From Flavobacteriaceae bacterium PS02338 (lineage in GTDB: Bacteria > Bacteroidota > Bacteroidia > Sphingobacteriales > Sphingobacteriaceae), in the NCBI GenBank assembly GCA_029959615.1, contig JASCOD010000001.1, positions 1,302,001 to 1,366,000 of the forward strand: DNA of 64,000 bases, read 5' to 3'. The translations under genes were made by a program, and so were the position numbers. Positions 8,013-17,628 of the stretch are shown piece by piece; position 1 is the first letter of the stretch, and each line of letters starts with the position of its first letter. Below the pieces are notes generated by a model. That model did no database searches, was not told the origin of the DNA, and was given only the letters and a program-made list of their open reading frames with translations.

Positions 8013-10802
8013 ATGAACAAACATTTACAAATATTATTATTGGTTGCTGTGCTTTGGCTAGGCAATACTGCGTTTCTGCATGCCCAGGGTATTGTGAGCG
8101 GGAAAATCTTAAATCAAAAAGATAAGCAACCTATAGATTACGCTTCGGTAGCAGTAAAAAAGTTAAGCGCTGACTCTAGTGTTGTAGGATCTACCTCTAC
8201 CAGTGCAAATGGCTCTTTTTCCATTGGCAATATTGCCGTAGGTAAATATAGGTTATACGTTGTTTTTTTAGGGCTAAAAACCATCAATAGAGATTTCGAA
8301 TTAACTACTGCGAAACCAAGTGTTAATTTCGGAGACCTGTTAATGGAAGATACTGGCGTAACGCTTAAAGGTGTCGAAATTAAAGGAGAAACACCTCCCA
8401 TTGTGGTAAAGAAAGATACCTTGGAAATCAATGCATCTACGTTAAAAGTAAAGGAAAATTCGGTAGTGGAAGATCTATTGAAAAAAGTCCCAGGTGTTGA
8501 GGTGTCTAAAGATGGTACGGTAACTACCCAAGGTGAAACGATTAAGAGGGTAAAGGTTGATGGAAAAGACTTCATGGGCAATGACCCTTTGTTGGCTACC
8601 AGAAACTTACCAGCAGATATGGTAGATAAGATTCAAATTATCGACGAGATGTCTGAACAGTCTAAATTCTCGGGAGTTGATGATGGTAACCGCGAAAAGA
8701 TCCTGAATATTGTGACCAAGAATGGGATCAAAAATAAAGGCTACATTGGCAATAGTACGGTAGGGTATGGTACAGATGAGCGTCATGATGTTAATATCAA
8801 TGTGAACCGTTTTGACAATGCACAGCGGATTTCTTTAATTGGACAGTTCAATAACGTGAACAAGCAGAACTTTGGTGGAGGTATTGGTGGCGGTGGTCGT
8901 GGGATGATGTTTGGTGGTGCAGGTGGGGGGCAGCAACAGCAAGGTATTACCACAACAAGTGCTGCAGGTATTGATTTTGCTGACACTTATGACGACGGAA
9001 CCCAATTTAACGGAAGTTACTTTTTCAATAAAACATCTCTGTTTAATACAAGTGCTACCAATTCGCAAAGTTTTATCGGAAATGAGGTTGCAAGTAGCTT
9101 TGACAATACCGAAAGTAATACAAAGCGTTTAAATCATCGTTTAAACTTTATGGTTGATACTAAATTAGATTCTGCAACATCAATTAGAATCCAGCCTAAC
9201 ATCTCTTATACCGATAATTCGGGAAATAGTTTGAAAGACTACGAACAAAATACTGTAGCTGGTAGAGAAGTAGGTTATCAGCGCTCTATCACAGGCTCTA
9301 CTGCTCCTTCTATTAGTAACAACTTATTGCTTAGAAGGAAGTTTTTGCGTAGAGGCCGTACCTTATCTTTAAATGTTAGCACCAATATTAACGACAGTGA
9401 TGCTAGTAACTTCAACAGAAATCCATGGACACTAACTAGACCTACAGGCGTAACTACCGAAAATTTAGATCAACTAAATGACAATAAAGTAAACTCGTTT
9501 AGTAATACTGCTAGATTGGTTTATACAGAACCTTTGTCAAAAACTTTGAGCTTAGAGTTGAACTATCAAAATGGTTATTCAAAAGACAATAGAGAGCGTT
9601 TTGTGTATGATTTCAATAGCGTAACTCAACAGTACGATATTGTAGATTTAAAGTATAGTAATGAGTTTGAGAATACAACCTTGACTAATGCTTTAGGTTT
9701 TAGCTTTAACAAAAATGAGAAGAAATATAATTGGAATGTTGGTCTTGCCGCACTTCATACTAACCGTAAAAATGACAACCTAACTACGGGCAGATTGCTA
9801 ACGCAAGAGTTTGTAAACATTACGCCAACTGCGCAATTTAGGTACAACTTTAGTAACGCCAAACGTTTAAATATCCGATATGATGGTAGAACTAATCAAC
9901 CAAGTATCGACCAAATTCAACCGGTAAGAGATAACACAAATACAAGAAGTATACCTCTAGGTAATCCTGATCTGAAGCCATCCTTCTCAAATAATTTAAG
10001 GATTTTCTATAATAACTTCGATTATACAACTTACCGTACCTTATTCTTGGGAGCATTTATTACGCAAACTTTCAACGATTTTGGAAATACACAACGAGTA
10101 ATTACTGATGCAACATCAGATGATTTCGGAAAAATTGAAAATGGCTTTATTAACGTGAAAGGAAATTACAACGTAAGCCTTTTTGGTAATTTGGGATTGC
10201 CAATCATCAAAGGCAATAAGCTAAACCTGCAAATAGACGGAGGTGTATCCGCAAGTAAAGGAACGAACATAACAGCCGGCCAAGAAAATGTGACTAAAAA
10301 TTTAGGATTGAGAAATGGTTATAAGTTAGTTTCGAATTTAGATAAATTAGATTTAATTGCGGGTGTTTCTGGAAGATGGGATCATGGTACGTATACAATT
10401 GGACAAGAAACTAATTTTTATACTTTGTCTCCTAATATTGACATTAGTTATATGTTTCCGGGCAATATCCGTTTACAAACTGATGTTACTTACAATAGTT
10501 TAACCGGAAGGGGAGCTGCTAACGCAGATTATACTCAAGTAAATGCCTACATCAGTCGTCAGTTCTTCAAAAACAAAGGAACATTTAAACTTTCTGTAAA
10601 CGATTTATTTAACGAGAATACGGGGGTGGTTCGTACTGCAAATGCAAATGAAATTGTAGACAGGAACTTTAACGTGTTGAAACGCTACTTTATGTTCTCA
10701 TTTACTTATGCTTTGAGCAGCATTGCCGGTATGCAAATGCCAAACCAGCAACAGGGAAGAGGGCAAGGCAATTTCAGAATGGGTGGACCAGGAAGAATGT
10801 AA
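8013..10802 (+). CDS. outer-membrane beta-barrel protein, TonB-dependent receptor-like
   Basis: This 929-residue protein has a signal peptide ending near 'FLHAQG', a carboxypeptidase-regulatory-like/CarboxypepD_reg domain (about residues 25-110, 'GIVSGKILNQKDKQPIDYASV'), a plug-like region (about 120-240, with 'VEDLLKKVPGVEVSKDGTV') and a long beta-barrel. This is the architecture of the 'outer membrane beta-barrel family' (OMP_b-brl_3) receptors that lack a SusD partner. A Gly-rich loop near residues 290-310 and a Gln/Gly/Arg-rich tail (MPNQQQGRGQGNF) are notable low-complexity parts. The substrate is unknown. It is monocistronic: a terminator-like hairpin lies before it and a strong one directly after it. 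Confidence 0.87.
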   Translation: MNKHLQILLLVAVLWLGNTAFLHAQGIVSGKILNQKDKQPIDYASVAVKKLSADSSVVGSTSTSANGSFSIGNIAVGKYRLYVVFLGLKTINRDFELTTAKPSVNFGDLLMEDTGVTLKGVEIKGETPPIVVKKDTLEINASTLKVKENSVVEDLLKKVPGVEVSKDGTVTTQGETIKRVKVDGKDFMGNDPLLATRNLPADMVDKIQIIDEMSEQSKFSGVDDGNREKILNIVTKNGIKNKGYIGNSTVGYGTDERHDVNINVNRFDNAQRISLIGQFNNVNKQNFGGGIGGGGRGMMFGGAGGGQQQQGITTTSAAGIDFADTYDDGTQFNGSYFFNKTSLFNTSATNSQSFIGNEVASSFDNTESNTKRLNHRLNFMVDTKLDSATSIRIQPNISYTDNSGNSLKDYEQNTVAGREVGYQRSITGSTAPSISNNLLLRRKFLRRGRTLSLNVSTNINDSDASNFNRNPWTLTRPTGVTTENLDQLNDNKVNSFSNTARLVYTEPLSKTLSLELNYQNGYSKDNRERFVYDFNSVTQQYDIVDLKYSNEFENTTLTNALGFSFNKNEKKYNWNVGLAALHTNRKNDNLTTGRLLTQEFVNITPTAQFRYNFSNAKRLNIRYDGRTNQPSIDQIQPVRDNTNTRSIPLGNPDLKPSFSNNLRIFYNNFDYTTYRTLFLGAFITQTFNDFGNTQRVITDATSDDFGKIENGFINVKGNYNVSLFGNLGLPIIKGNKLNLQIDGGVSASKGTNITAGQENVTKNLGLRNGYKLVSNLDKLDLIAGVSGRWDHGTYTIGQETNFYTLSPNIDISYMFPGNIRLQTDVTYNSLTGRGAANADYTQVNAYISRQFFKNKGTFKLSVNDLFNENTGVVRTANANEIVDRNFNVLKRYFMFSFTYALSSIAGMQMPNQQQGRGQGNFRMGGPGRM

Positions 10803-10818
10803 TTTCTATATTCATAAA

Positions 10819-10857
10819 AAGCATAAAAGGGAGCCAATCGGCTCCCTTTTATGCTTA
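10819..10857. terminator. strong terminator after the outer-membrane protein gene
   Basis: A perfect 15-bp stem (10821-10835 with 10840-10854) extended by two A-T pairs, with the 4-base loop AATC. A and T runs are part of the stem, so it could work on both strands. It separates the receptor gene from feoAB. Confidence 0.9.
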
Positions 10858-10977
10858 ATAAGCTTACCTTTTTGTTACACTCTCTTATTTGGATTTGATA
10901 TAAATAAGGGCTAACTTGCGGCAGTTCTAAAAGGCATGAAAATCGTGTTTTTTGGCCCATAGATAAAAGATTTTTGT

Positions 10978-11193
10978 ATGACACTTTCGCAATTGAATCC
11001 CGGTGAAAAAGGTACCATCGTTTCATTTACTGATCCTGAGATGGCAGTAAAATTAATGGAAATGGGTTGCCTTCCTGGAGAAGTAGTTGAAGTAGAAAGA
11101 TGTGCACCGCTAGGAGATCCTATTGCAATTCGTGTAGCAGGATATCAACTTTGTTTACGCAAAACCGAAGCGGCAGTAATTATAATTCAATAG
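10978..11193 (+). CDS. feoA: ferrous iron transport protein A
   Basis: FeoA is a small cytoplasmic SH3-like protein needed with FeoB for Fe(II) uptake. The 71 residues show the family pattern 'LNPGEKGTIVSF', 'LMEMGCLPGEVVEVERCAPLGDP' (motif M.LG..PG) and the final 'LRKTEAAVIII'. The ATG is preceded by a T-rich GATTTTTG box four bases upstream, which may be a promoter element. feoB follows four bases after the stop. Confidence 0.95.
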   Translation: MTLSQLNPGEKGTIVSFTDPEMAVKLMEMGCLPGEVVEVERCAPLGDPIAIRVAGYQLCLRKTEAAVIIIQ

Positions 11194-11197
11194 TATT

Positions 11198-13321
11198 TTG
11201 GCTGATTTAAAAGTAGCATTAGTTGGAAATCCGAATACCGGAAAATCTACCCTATTTAACCTTCTAACGGGTTTAAATCAAAAAATTGGAAATTTCCCCG
11301 GTATTACCGTTGATAAAAAAACAGGTTACAGTAAATTGCCAACAGGCAAAACTGCTGAAATTATCGACCTTCCGGGTACTTATAGTCTTTACCCTAAAAG
11401 TAAGGATGAAAGTATTGTTTTTCAGGTATTGGCTGATAAGAATAATTCAAGTTACCCTGATATAATTGTGTTGGTTGCAGATTCTACTAATTTGCGACGT
11501 AACCTTTTACTATTCTCTCAGGTAGCCGATTTAGGGATACCAATGCTTTTAGTGCTAAACATGGCTGATATGGCCAAGAAAGAAAGCATTAATATCGACA
11601 CGGATAAACTCGCTGAGCGTTTAGGAGTACAGGTGGTAAATATTTCTGCAAGAAGGGGAGAGGGCTTAACTGAGTTGAAGCAAGCAATAGCCCAAACAAC
11701 TACCATTGCGACACAAAATAGTAGCATCGCCGCTAAAGATTTTGCACCAACCGCTGTTGCTGCCATTAAGCAAAAAATAGGTACAGATAACGATTATTAT
11801 GCCTTGCAAGTTTTGCATCAGCATGAGCATCTGGTATTCTTTACCGAAAAAGAGCAGGAAGAAATTGAAGCTATTGAAATAGGAAATGGTTTTGATACCG
11901 TAAAACTACAAGGCGAAGAAACTGTTGCCAGATATAAGCATTTAAGTAAGGTTTTGACCGATGTAGTTACTGATACCGGAGCAGCGAAAAAATTTACCTT
12001 AACAGATAAGCTCGATTCGATATTAACCCACAAAGTTTGGGGTTTCCTTATTTTCTTTTTCATCTTGGCCTTCATTTTCAATGCTATTTTCTCTTGGTCT
12101 TCTATGCCAATGGATTTGATAGAAGGATCATTTGCAACATTAACCGAATGGGGGCATGAATATTTACCCGCTGGTGTACTTACCGATTTACTATTAGACG
12201 GTGTGGTAGCAGGTTTAGGGGGGATTGTGATTTTTATCCCACAAATCGCTATTCTATTTGCCCTGATTTCTATTTTGGAAGATACTGGCTATATGGCCCG
12301 TGTGACTTTCATGATGGATAAAATCATGCGTAAATTTGGGCTAAGCGGTAAATCTGTAGTGCCTATGATTGGAGGGATTGCCTGTGCGGTGCCTTCTATT
12401 ATGAGTGCCAGAAATATCGAGAGCTGGAAAGATCGAATCATTACCATCATGGTAACGCCGTTGGTAAGTTGTTCGGCTAGATTACCGGTTTATACTTTAC
12501 TGATTTCTTTGGTAGTGCCAGATGAAAAAGTTTTGGGTGTATTTAACCTGCAAGGCTTAACCTTAATGGCTATGTATCTGATCAGCATTATTGCGGCAGT
12601 GTTGGTTGCCTTGGTCTTCAAATTCATCATCAAGGCAAAAGAACGTTCCTATTTTATTATGGAATTACCTGTATACCGTATGCCACGTTGGAAAAACGTA
12701 TTGTTTACGATGTATGAGAAATCTAAGACCTTCGTAATTGAGGCTGGTAAGGTGATTATTGCTATTTCTATCATTTTATGGGTGATGTCTACTTACGGCC
12801 CAAGCTCTCGTTTTGAAGCTATTGACAAGAAATATGATACGATAGAGGCTACTTCTACAGATACTGTACAGTTGGCTTCTTTGGAGAGAGATAGATCGGC
12901 AGAAAAGCTGGAAAATTCTTATGCAGGTATTATTGGTAAAACGATAGAACCAGCCATTAAGCCGCTGGGTTACGATTGGAAAATTGGTATTGCGCTGATT
13001 ACGTCTTTTGCTGCTCGTGAGGCATTTGTAGGAACTATGGCAACCATTTATAGCGTAGAAGGTGCAGATGATGAAGGAGGAGAGCTAAGATTAAGAGATA
13101 AGATTGCTGCTGCTAAGGATCCTGCAACTGGTTTGCCGATATTTACTTTTGCTGCTGCATTTTCTTTAATGTTGTTTTATGCTTTCGCGATGCAATGCAT
13201 GAGTACGGTCGCCATCGTTTACAGAGAAACAAAGTCGTGGAAATGGCCAGTAATACAGTTGGTTTATATGACGGTGATGGCTTATGTTGCGGCATTGATT
13301 GCCTATCAGTTTTTAAAATAA
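11198..13321 (+). CDS. feoB: ferrous iron transporter B
   Basis: FeoB is the inner-membrane Fe(II) transporter with an N-terminal GTPase domain. At 707 residues it is full length. The G1 motif GNPNTGKST is at residues 10-18, G3 is 'DLPGTYSLYP' and G4 'NMAD'. About eight or more membrane helices follow from residue 280, including the conserved 'GGIACAVPSIMSARNIE' and 'PLVSCSARLPVY' segments that flank the Gate regions. The chosen start is TTG 11198, giving MADLKVALVGNP. No ATG lies close enough upstream to keep the P-loop at the normal distance. It is translationally linked to feoA (four-base gap). No FeoC or Fur box was noticed. Confidence 0.96.
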   Translation: MADLKVALVGNPNTGKSTLFNLLTGLNQKIGNFPGITVDKKTGYSKLPTGKTAEIIDLPGTYSLYPKSKDESIVFQVLADKNNSSYPDIIVLVADSTNLRRNLLLFSQVADLGIPMLLVLNMADMAKKESINIDTDKLAERLGVQVVNISARRGEGLTELKQAIAQTTTIATQNSSIAAKDFAPTAVAAIKQKIGTDNDYYALQVLHQHEHLVFFTEKEQEEIEAIEIGNGFDTVKLQGEETVARYKHLSKVLTDVVTDTGAAKKFTLTDKLDSILTHKVWGFLIFFFILAFIFNAIFSWSSMPMDLIEGSFATLTEWGHEYLPAGVLTDLLLDGVVAGLGGIVIFIPQIAILFALISILEDTGYMARVTFMMDKIMRKFGLSGKSVVPMIGGIACAVPSIMSARNIESWKDRIITIMVTPLVSCSARLPVYTLLISLVVPDEKVLGVFNLQGLTLMAMYLISIIAAVLVALVFKFIIKAKERSYFIMELPVYRMPRWKNVLFTMYEKSKTFVIEAGKVIIAISIILWVMSTYGPSSRFEAIDKKYDTIEATSTDTVQLASLERDRSAEKLENSYAGIIGKTIEPAIKPLGYDWKIGIALITSFAAREAFVGTMATIYSVEGADDEGGELRLRDKIAAAKDPATGLPIFTFAAAFSLMLFYAFAMQCMSTVAIVYRETKSWKWPVIQLVYMTVMAYVAALIAYQFLK

Positions 13322-13382
13322 GGAAGCTTCTTAGTCGGTTTACTAATCGCAATTCGTCAATCTAAAATCGTAAATTTAGCCG

Positions 13383-13997
13383 ATGTCTAAATCATTGGAT
13401 AAAAAAGAAGTACTAGCGCAATATATGCCTCCATTGGCGGCACCTATTATTGCGAAGTGGATAGATTATTTCCAGTGCGAGTTTAAGATTTCTAAAAACA
13501 GAAGTACTAAACTTGGCGATTATAGACACCCATTTAAAGAAAATGGACACAAGATCTCAGTTAATAACGATCTAAATCAATATGCTTTTCTGGTTACCAC
13601 CGTGCATGAGTTTGCGCATTTGCTTACTTGGAACGACCATAAAAATAAAGTGAAACCTCATGGTGCTGAATGGAAGAATAACTTTAAACGCATGATGAAG
13701 CCTTTCTTCGATTTGGATGTTTTTCCTCCCGATATCAATCAAAGTATAGTGGCCTACCTTAGTAATCCGGCAGCATCTAGCTGTACAGACTTGCGTTTGG
13801 CAAGAGCTTTAAAAAAGTATGATCATCAGGATGAGACTACTCATGTAGAACAGTTGCCAGAAGGCACTATTTTTATGCTAAAAGACGGTCGTAGATTTCA
13901 AAAAGGAGAGAGGATTAGGAAACGTTATCGTTGCGTTTGTTTAGATAATAGCAAGGTTTATCTATTTAACCCGTTGGCAGAAGTTCATGCAGAGTAA
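13383..13997 (+). CDS. SprT-like zinc metalloprotease-fold protein
   Basis: The 204-residue protein has an HExxH zinc motif (HEFAH, residues 75-79) followed by a His at about 93 (KPHGAEW), as in the SprT/Spartan-like fold. The C-terminal third is Lys/Arg-rich with 'RKRYRCVC' but shows no full zinc ribbon. Bacterial SprT-like proteins are little studied; the eukaryotic relative Spartan removes DNA-protein crosslinks. The TAAATTTA at 13370-13377, six bases before the ATG, resembles a -7 box with one mismatch. The 3' end overlaps the converging XRE gene by 13 bases. Confidence 0.8.
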   Translation: MSKSLDKKEVLAQYMPPLAAPIIAKWIDYFQCEFKISKNRSTKLGDYRHPFKENGHKISVNNDLNQYAFLVTTVHEFAHLLTWNDHKNKVKPHGAEWKNNFKRMMKPFFDLDVFPPDINQSIVAYLSNPAASSCTDLRLARALKKYDHQDETTHVEQLPEGTIFMLKDGRRFQKGERIRKRYRCVCLDNSKVYLFNPLAEVHAE

Positions 13998-14281
13998 ACT
14001 ACTTGTTTGGCAAACATAGCTTCTTTGTCTTTTTGCGCTTTAATTAACCTAATAGTTGTTGGATTATTAAGGTAATGATCATACTCCATACACAAAATGA
14101 GGTAGTGCAACTCAAAGCCATAAAAAACTGCAATGAGTTTTGCGGTATCAAGTCTCAACATCGTTTTATCCTTTTCTAATTTGGCATAACTGGTCCTTTC
14201 CAGATTTAAAAAAGTGGCGATATTTTCTTGTGTTACTCCTTTGTATTTTCTAAGCTTTCTTAAGATTTTACCAACATTCAT
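13985..14281 (-). CDS. XRE-family helix-turn-helix regulator
   Basis: This small cytoplasmic DNA-binding protein has a Cro/CI-type helix-turn-helix: 'MNVGKILRKLRKYKGVTQENIA' then 'LERTSYAKLEKDKTMLRLDT' (residues 1-60). A tail of about 40 residues follows. I start it at ATG 14281 (98 residues). An in-frame TTG at 14305 lies almost on top of the predicted -7 box (14307-14314) and would precede the transcription start. The 3' end overlaps the end of the SprT-like gene tail to tail. The target is unknown; autoregulation is usual for the family. Confidence 0.8.
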   Translation of the reverse strand: MNVGKILRKLRKYKGVTQENIATFLNLERTSYAKLEKDKTMLRLDTAKLIAVFYGFELHYLILCMEYDHYLNNPTTIRLIKAQKDKEAMFAKQVVYSA

Positions 14282-14306
14282 AAAAGCGTCTTTGTAGTAA
14301 ATCAAC

Positions 14307-14335
14307 TAAAGATACAACTTCGTTAATAGACAAAA
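14307..14335 (-). promoter_or_regulatory. candidate promoter of the XRE gene
   Basis: On the minus strand TATCTTTA (14307-14314, seven of eight matches to TAnnTTTG) lies 16 bases downstream of TTTTG (14331-14335). The position argues for the ATG at 14281 as start. Confidence 0.42.
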
Positions 14336-14509
14336 TGGGAAAAAAAGTCACATTTTTTTGTTAAGTGCTGTAAATGAATATTTTTACACCAAACTACTAA
14401 GGTCCATCATTCCAAAATAAATGCTCTAACGTTTAAAAAAGCCCCATCATTTGATTAACGCTCTCTAGTTTCAAGTGTTGTGGGCTTGATGGACTTATTT
14501 CAGCGATAG

Positions 14510-16486
14510 CTAATAGGCTATTAATCTTTCAATCGTTTTTTCTAATCTGGCCTTTGCTAAAAAATCATCTTCTAATACTTTGCTCATCGGAATGGCGGTG
14601 TCTAAACTCGCACATCTCATTACTGGTGCATCAAGGTATTTAAAACAATTTTCATTGATCCAAGCAGAAATTTCAGCTCCAAAGCCATTAGTTAAGGTGT
14701 CTTCATGCAATACCAATACTCTTCCTGTAGCTTTTACTGCTGCACTAACGGCTTCTTTATCCCAAGGCTGTAAACTAACTAAATCAACTAACGTAGCAGA
14801 AATTTCGGGATGTGTTTTAAGGTAATCTAAAGCCCAATGAACACCTAGACCGTAAGTGATAATGCTGATTTGGTTGCCATGTATCAATGTGTTTGCCTTA
14901 CCAATTTCCAAGGTATAAAACCCATCTGGTACTAAGCCCGATAAGCTGCGATATAAATATTTATGCTCAAAATAGATCACTGGATTAGGGTCTTCAATTG
15001 CGGATAGTAACAAGCCTTTTGCATCATAAGGAAACGCAGGATAAACAATTTTAAGTCCTGGGGTTTTAGTGAACCAAGCTTCGTTGCTTTGAGAGTGGAA
15101 AGGGCCTGCACCAGTTCCGGCACCTGTCGGCATACGGATAACCACATCGGCTTTTTCGCCCCAACGATAGTGTGTTTTCGCTAAATTATTTACGATCTGA
15201 TTAAAACCTACACTCACGAAATCGGCAAATTGCATTTCTACCACTGATTTATAGCCGTTGATAGAAAGCCCTAAGCCTGCGCCAACAATAGCAGACTCGC
15301 AAATGGGTGTGTTACGCACTCGAACTTTACCAAATTCAGATACAAAACCATCTGTTATTTTAAAAGCACCACCATATTCTGCAATATCCTGCCCCATCAA
15401 TACTAAATTGTGATGACGTTGCATCGCCACTCTTAATCCATCGGTAATGGCATCTAAATATCTTTTTTCACTGCTAGAAGAATTTGCTTCAAACTGAGCA
15501 ACATCATAAGGATAATACATGTCGTTCAATTCTTGCGCTGCATCAGCTATAGGTTCTGGTTCAACGAAAGTTGCCTCAACTTCGCTATCAATCTGTTTTT
15601 TGAAAGTAGCCCTTATTTCAGAAATTAATTGTTCGCTTAGGATCTCCTCGTCTAAAAGATAATCTTCAAAGTTTTTAACAGGATCTTTTTGCGACCATTC
15701 ATCAAATAAGTGTTGAGGAACATATTTTGTGCCTGAAGCTTCCTCATGTCCTCGCATTCTGAAGGTGAGGCATTCTACTAATACAGGTTTTGGATTTTGA
15801 CGAATATCTTTCGTTAGCTCAGTTAACTTGTCGTAGACTTCTAAGATATTATTTCCATCTAGTTGTATGCCTTCAATGCCATATCCTAGAGCTCTATCCA
15901 CTAAATGCTTACACTTAAACTGTTCATTAATTGGTGTAGACAAACCGTATCCATTGTTTTCGATCAAGAAAACTACAGGCAGGTTCCATACAGCGGCTAC
16001 GTTAATTGCTTCATGGAAATCACCTTCGCTGGTAGCTCCCTCTCCGGTAAAAACTAAGGTTGTCTTTGGTTTTTCGGCTATAAGATCTGCTAGGGCAATT
16101 CCATCGGCTAATGCCATTTGAGGCCCCAAGTGAGAAATCATGCCGATAATTTTGTACTCTTGCGTACCGAAATGGAAAGATCTATCCCTGCCTTTAGTAA
16201 AGCCTGTGAGCTTGCCTTGCCATTGTGCCATTAACTTTTTAAGTGGGATATCTCGAGTAGTAAAAACCCCCAGATTTCGATGCATAGGCAGAATATATTC
16301 GTCGCTTTGCATGGCCAGCGTGCTTCCAACTGCAATTGCTTCTTGCCCAATTCCAGAAAACCATTTGCCAATTCTTCCTTGTCGCAACAAAATCAGCATT
16401 TTTTCCTCCACTAAACGTGGAAAAAGCAATTGCTTATAGATATCCAATAACTGGGAATCGCTTTTTTGTTGACGGTCGAACTGCAT
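14510..16486 (-). CDS. 2-oxoacid dehydrogenase E1, alpha and beta subunits fused
   Basis: A thiamine-diphosphate enzyme that decarboxylates 2-oxoacids (branched-chain 2-oxoisovalerate or a similar substrate) and passes the acyl group to the lipoyl E2. In 658 residues the alpha part (about 1-320) carries the ThDP motif 'GEGATSEGDFHEAINVAAVW...IENN'. The beta part (about 340-658) carries 'GQDIAEYGGAFKIT', 'RMPTGAGTGAGPFHSQSNEA' and 'TYGLGVHWAL'. The two chains are normally separate genes; the natural alpha-beta fusion is common in Bacteroidota. E2 and E3 are not nearby. The start ATG is four bases after the stop of the upstream DUF1016 gene, so it may depend on that gene's promoter. Confidence 0.92.
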   Translation of the reverse strand: MQFDRQQKSDSQLLDIYKQLLFPRLVEEKMLILLRQGRIGKWFSGIGQEAIAVGSTLAMQSDEYILPMHRNLGVFTTRDIPLKKLMAQWQGKLTGFTKGRDRSFHFGTQEYKIIGMISHLGPQMALADGIALADLIAEKPKTTLVFTGEGATSEGDFHEAINVAAVWNLPVVFLIENNGYGLSTPINEQFKCKHLVDRALGYGIEGIQLDGNNILEVYDKLTELTKDIRQNPKPVLVECLTFRMRGHEEASGTKYVPQHLFDEWSQKDPVKNFEDYLLDEEILSEQLISEIRATFKKQIDSEVEATFVEPEPIADAAQELNDMYYPYDVAQFEANSSSSEKRYLDAITDGLRVAMQRHHNLVLMGQDIAEYGGAFKITDGFVSEFGKVRVRNTPICESAIVGAGLGLSINGYKSVVEMQFADFVSVGFNQIVNNLAKTHYRWGEKADVVIRMPTGAGTGAGPFHSQSNEAWFTKTPGLKIVYPAFPYDAKGLLLSAIEDPNPVIYFEHKYLYRSLSGLVPDGFYTLEIGKANTLIHGNQISIITYGLGVHWALDYLKTHPEISATLVDLVSLQPWDKEAVSAAVKATGRVLVLHEDTLTNGFGAEISAWINENCFKYLDAPVMRCASLDTAIPMSKVLEDDFLAKARLEKTIERLIAY

Positions 16487-16490
16487 ATTT

Positions 16491-17498
16491 TTATTCTTCG
16501 TTTTCTAACAATTTAGTTAACTCAGTTTCCAATTGTTTTTTATTCGGCAGATAGAGTTGGTATTTACTTACAAAAAGTTGATTGCTTATATTTTCTGTAG
16601 CATATTCAACTAATATTTGATCTTTATATGCACCCAATACGATACCTATAGGCTCATTGTCTCCAGTAGTATTTATTTCTTTTTTAAAGTAATTAAGATA
16701 AAGATTCATTTGTCCAATATCTTGATGAGTTACTTCCCCTCGTTTCAGATCTATCAGGACAAAGCATTTGAGTATACGATGATAAAATACTAAGTCCACA
16801 TACAGATGTTTGCCACTTATAGAGATACGATGTTGCCTTTTTTCGAATGTAAATCCCTTTCCCAATTCCAATAGAAAAATTTGAAGGTTTGAAATCAGTT
16901 TTTCTTCTAATTCACTTTCTAAATATTGATGGTGTTGCGGAATATTTAGAAATTCTAGCACGTAAGGGTCTTTTAATATATCTTCTGCCTTTTGGATTTC
17001 TTGTCCTTGTTCAGATAATTTTAATATTTCTTTTTTGTCTTTGCTTAATGCTAAACGATGAAAAAGCATACTTTTCATTTGCCGTTTCAATTCTCTAACA
17101 CTCCAATTCTCTTTTTCGCTTTGTTTTAAGTAAAAATTGATTTCGAGGTTATCTTCCGCTTTGAGGATTTCAAAATAATGGCTCCAACTTAAAACGTTAG
17201 ACAGTGTCTCACCTTTTGGGAACACGAGATAAAATTTGCGCATATACAAAAGATTCGATCTACTGAAGCCTTTTCCATAACGTTCTGTTAAATCTTTAGA
17301 CATCTGCTCAAAAAGAAAACTTCCGTAGGTAGCTTTTTCTTTTCCTCTTTGTTCAAATTCTACAATGTGCCTGCCAATTAGCCAATAGGTGTGTACCAGA
17401 ATTGTATTGGTAGATTTTGCGGCTTGCTCTCTACCCTTCTGTAATAGAATCCCTATTTCGTTGATGAAAATACTATATTTTGGATTTACTTCGTTCAT
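16491..17498 (-). CDS. PDDEXK nuclease-domain protein (DUF1016/YhcG type)
   Basis: The 335-residue protein matches the DUF1016 layout. The N-terminal domain has 'ARKKAAKSTNTI'-like helices ending in 'TYWLIGRHIVEFEQRGKEKA' and 'GFSRSNLLYMRKFY'. The C-terminal domain has the nuclease core 'LYVDLVFYHRILKCFVLIDLK' and 'IGQMNLYLNYF' (D...D-x-K pattern near residues 230-255). These proteins are predicted endonuclease-fold proteins often found near restriction systems; their biochemistry is poorly known. It lies immediately upstream of the E1 fusion gene (four-base gap), an odd partner, which suggests a single-gene insertion in front of E1. No repeats mark its borders. Confidence 0.85.
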   Translation of the reverse strand: MNEVNPKYSIFINEIGILLQKGREQAAKSTNTILVHTYWLIGRHIVEFEQRGKEKATYGSFLFEQMSKDLTERYGKGFSRSNLLYMRKFYLVFPKGETLSNVLSWSHYFEILKAEDNLEINFYLKQSEKENWSVRELKRQMKSMLFHRLALSKDKKEILKLSEQGQEIQKAEDILKDPYVLEFLNIPQHHQYLESELEEKLISNLQIFLLELGKGFTFEKRQHRISISGKHLYVDLVFYHRILKCFVLIDLKRGEVTHQDIGQMNLYLNYFKKEINTTGDNEPIGIVLGAYKDQILVEYATENISNQLFVSKYQLYLPNKKQLETELTKLLENEE

Positions 17499-17628
17499 TT
17501 TGCGTTGGCCACGCTTAAATATAGCAAATTGAAAAGTAATTAAGTAAATAGCCTTCAGAAATCAGTGGTCAGTTTTTATCCGTTAAAAAGGCAGAGACAG
17601 CAAATCCCTAACCACTAGCTCCTAATTC

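Noticed and set aside
8138..8581. 147-codon minus-strand frame inside the outer-membrane protein gene
   Set aside because: Antisense shadow of the plug-domain coding sequence; composition follows the opposite strand.
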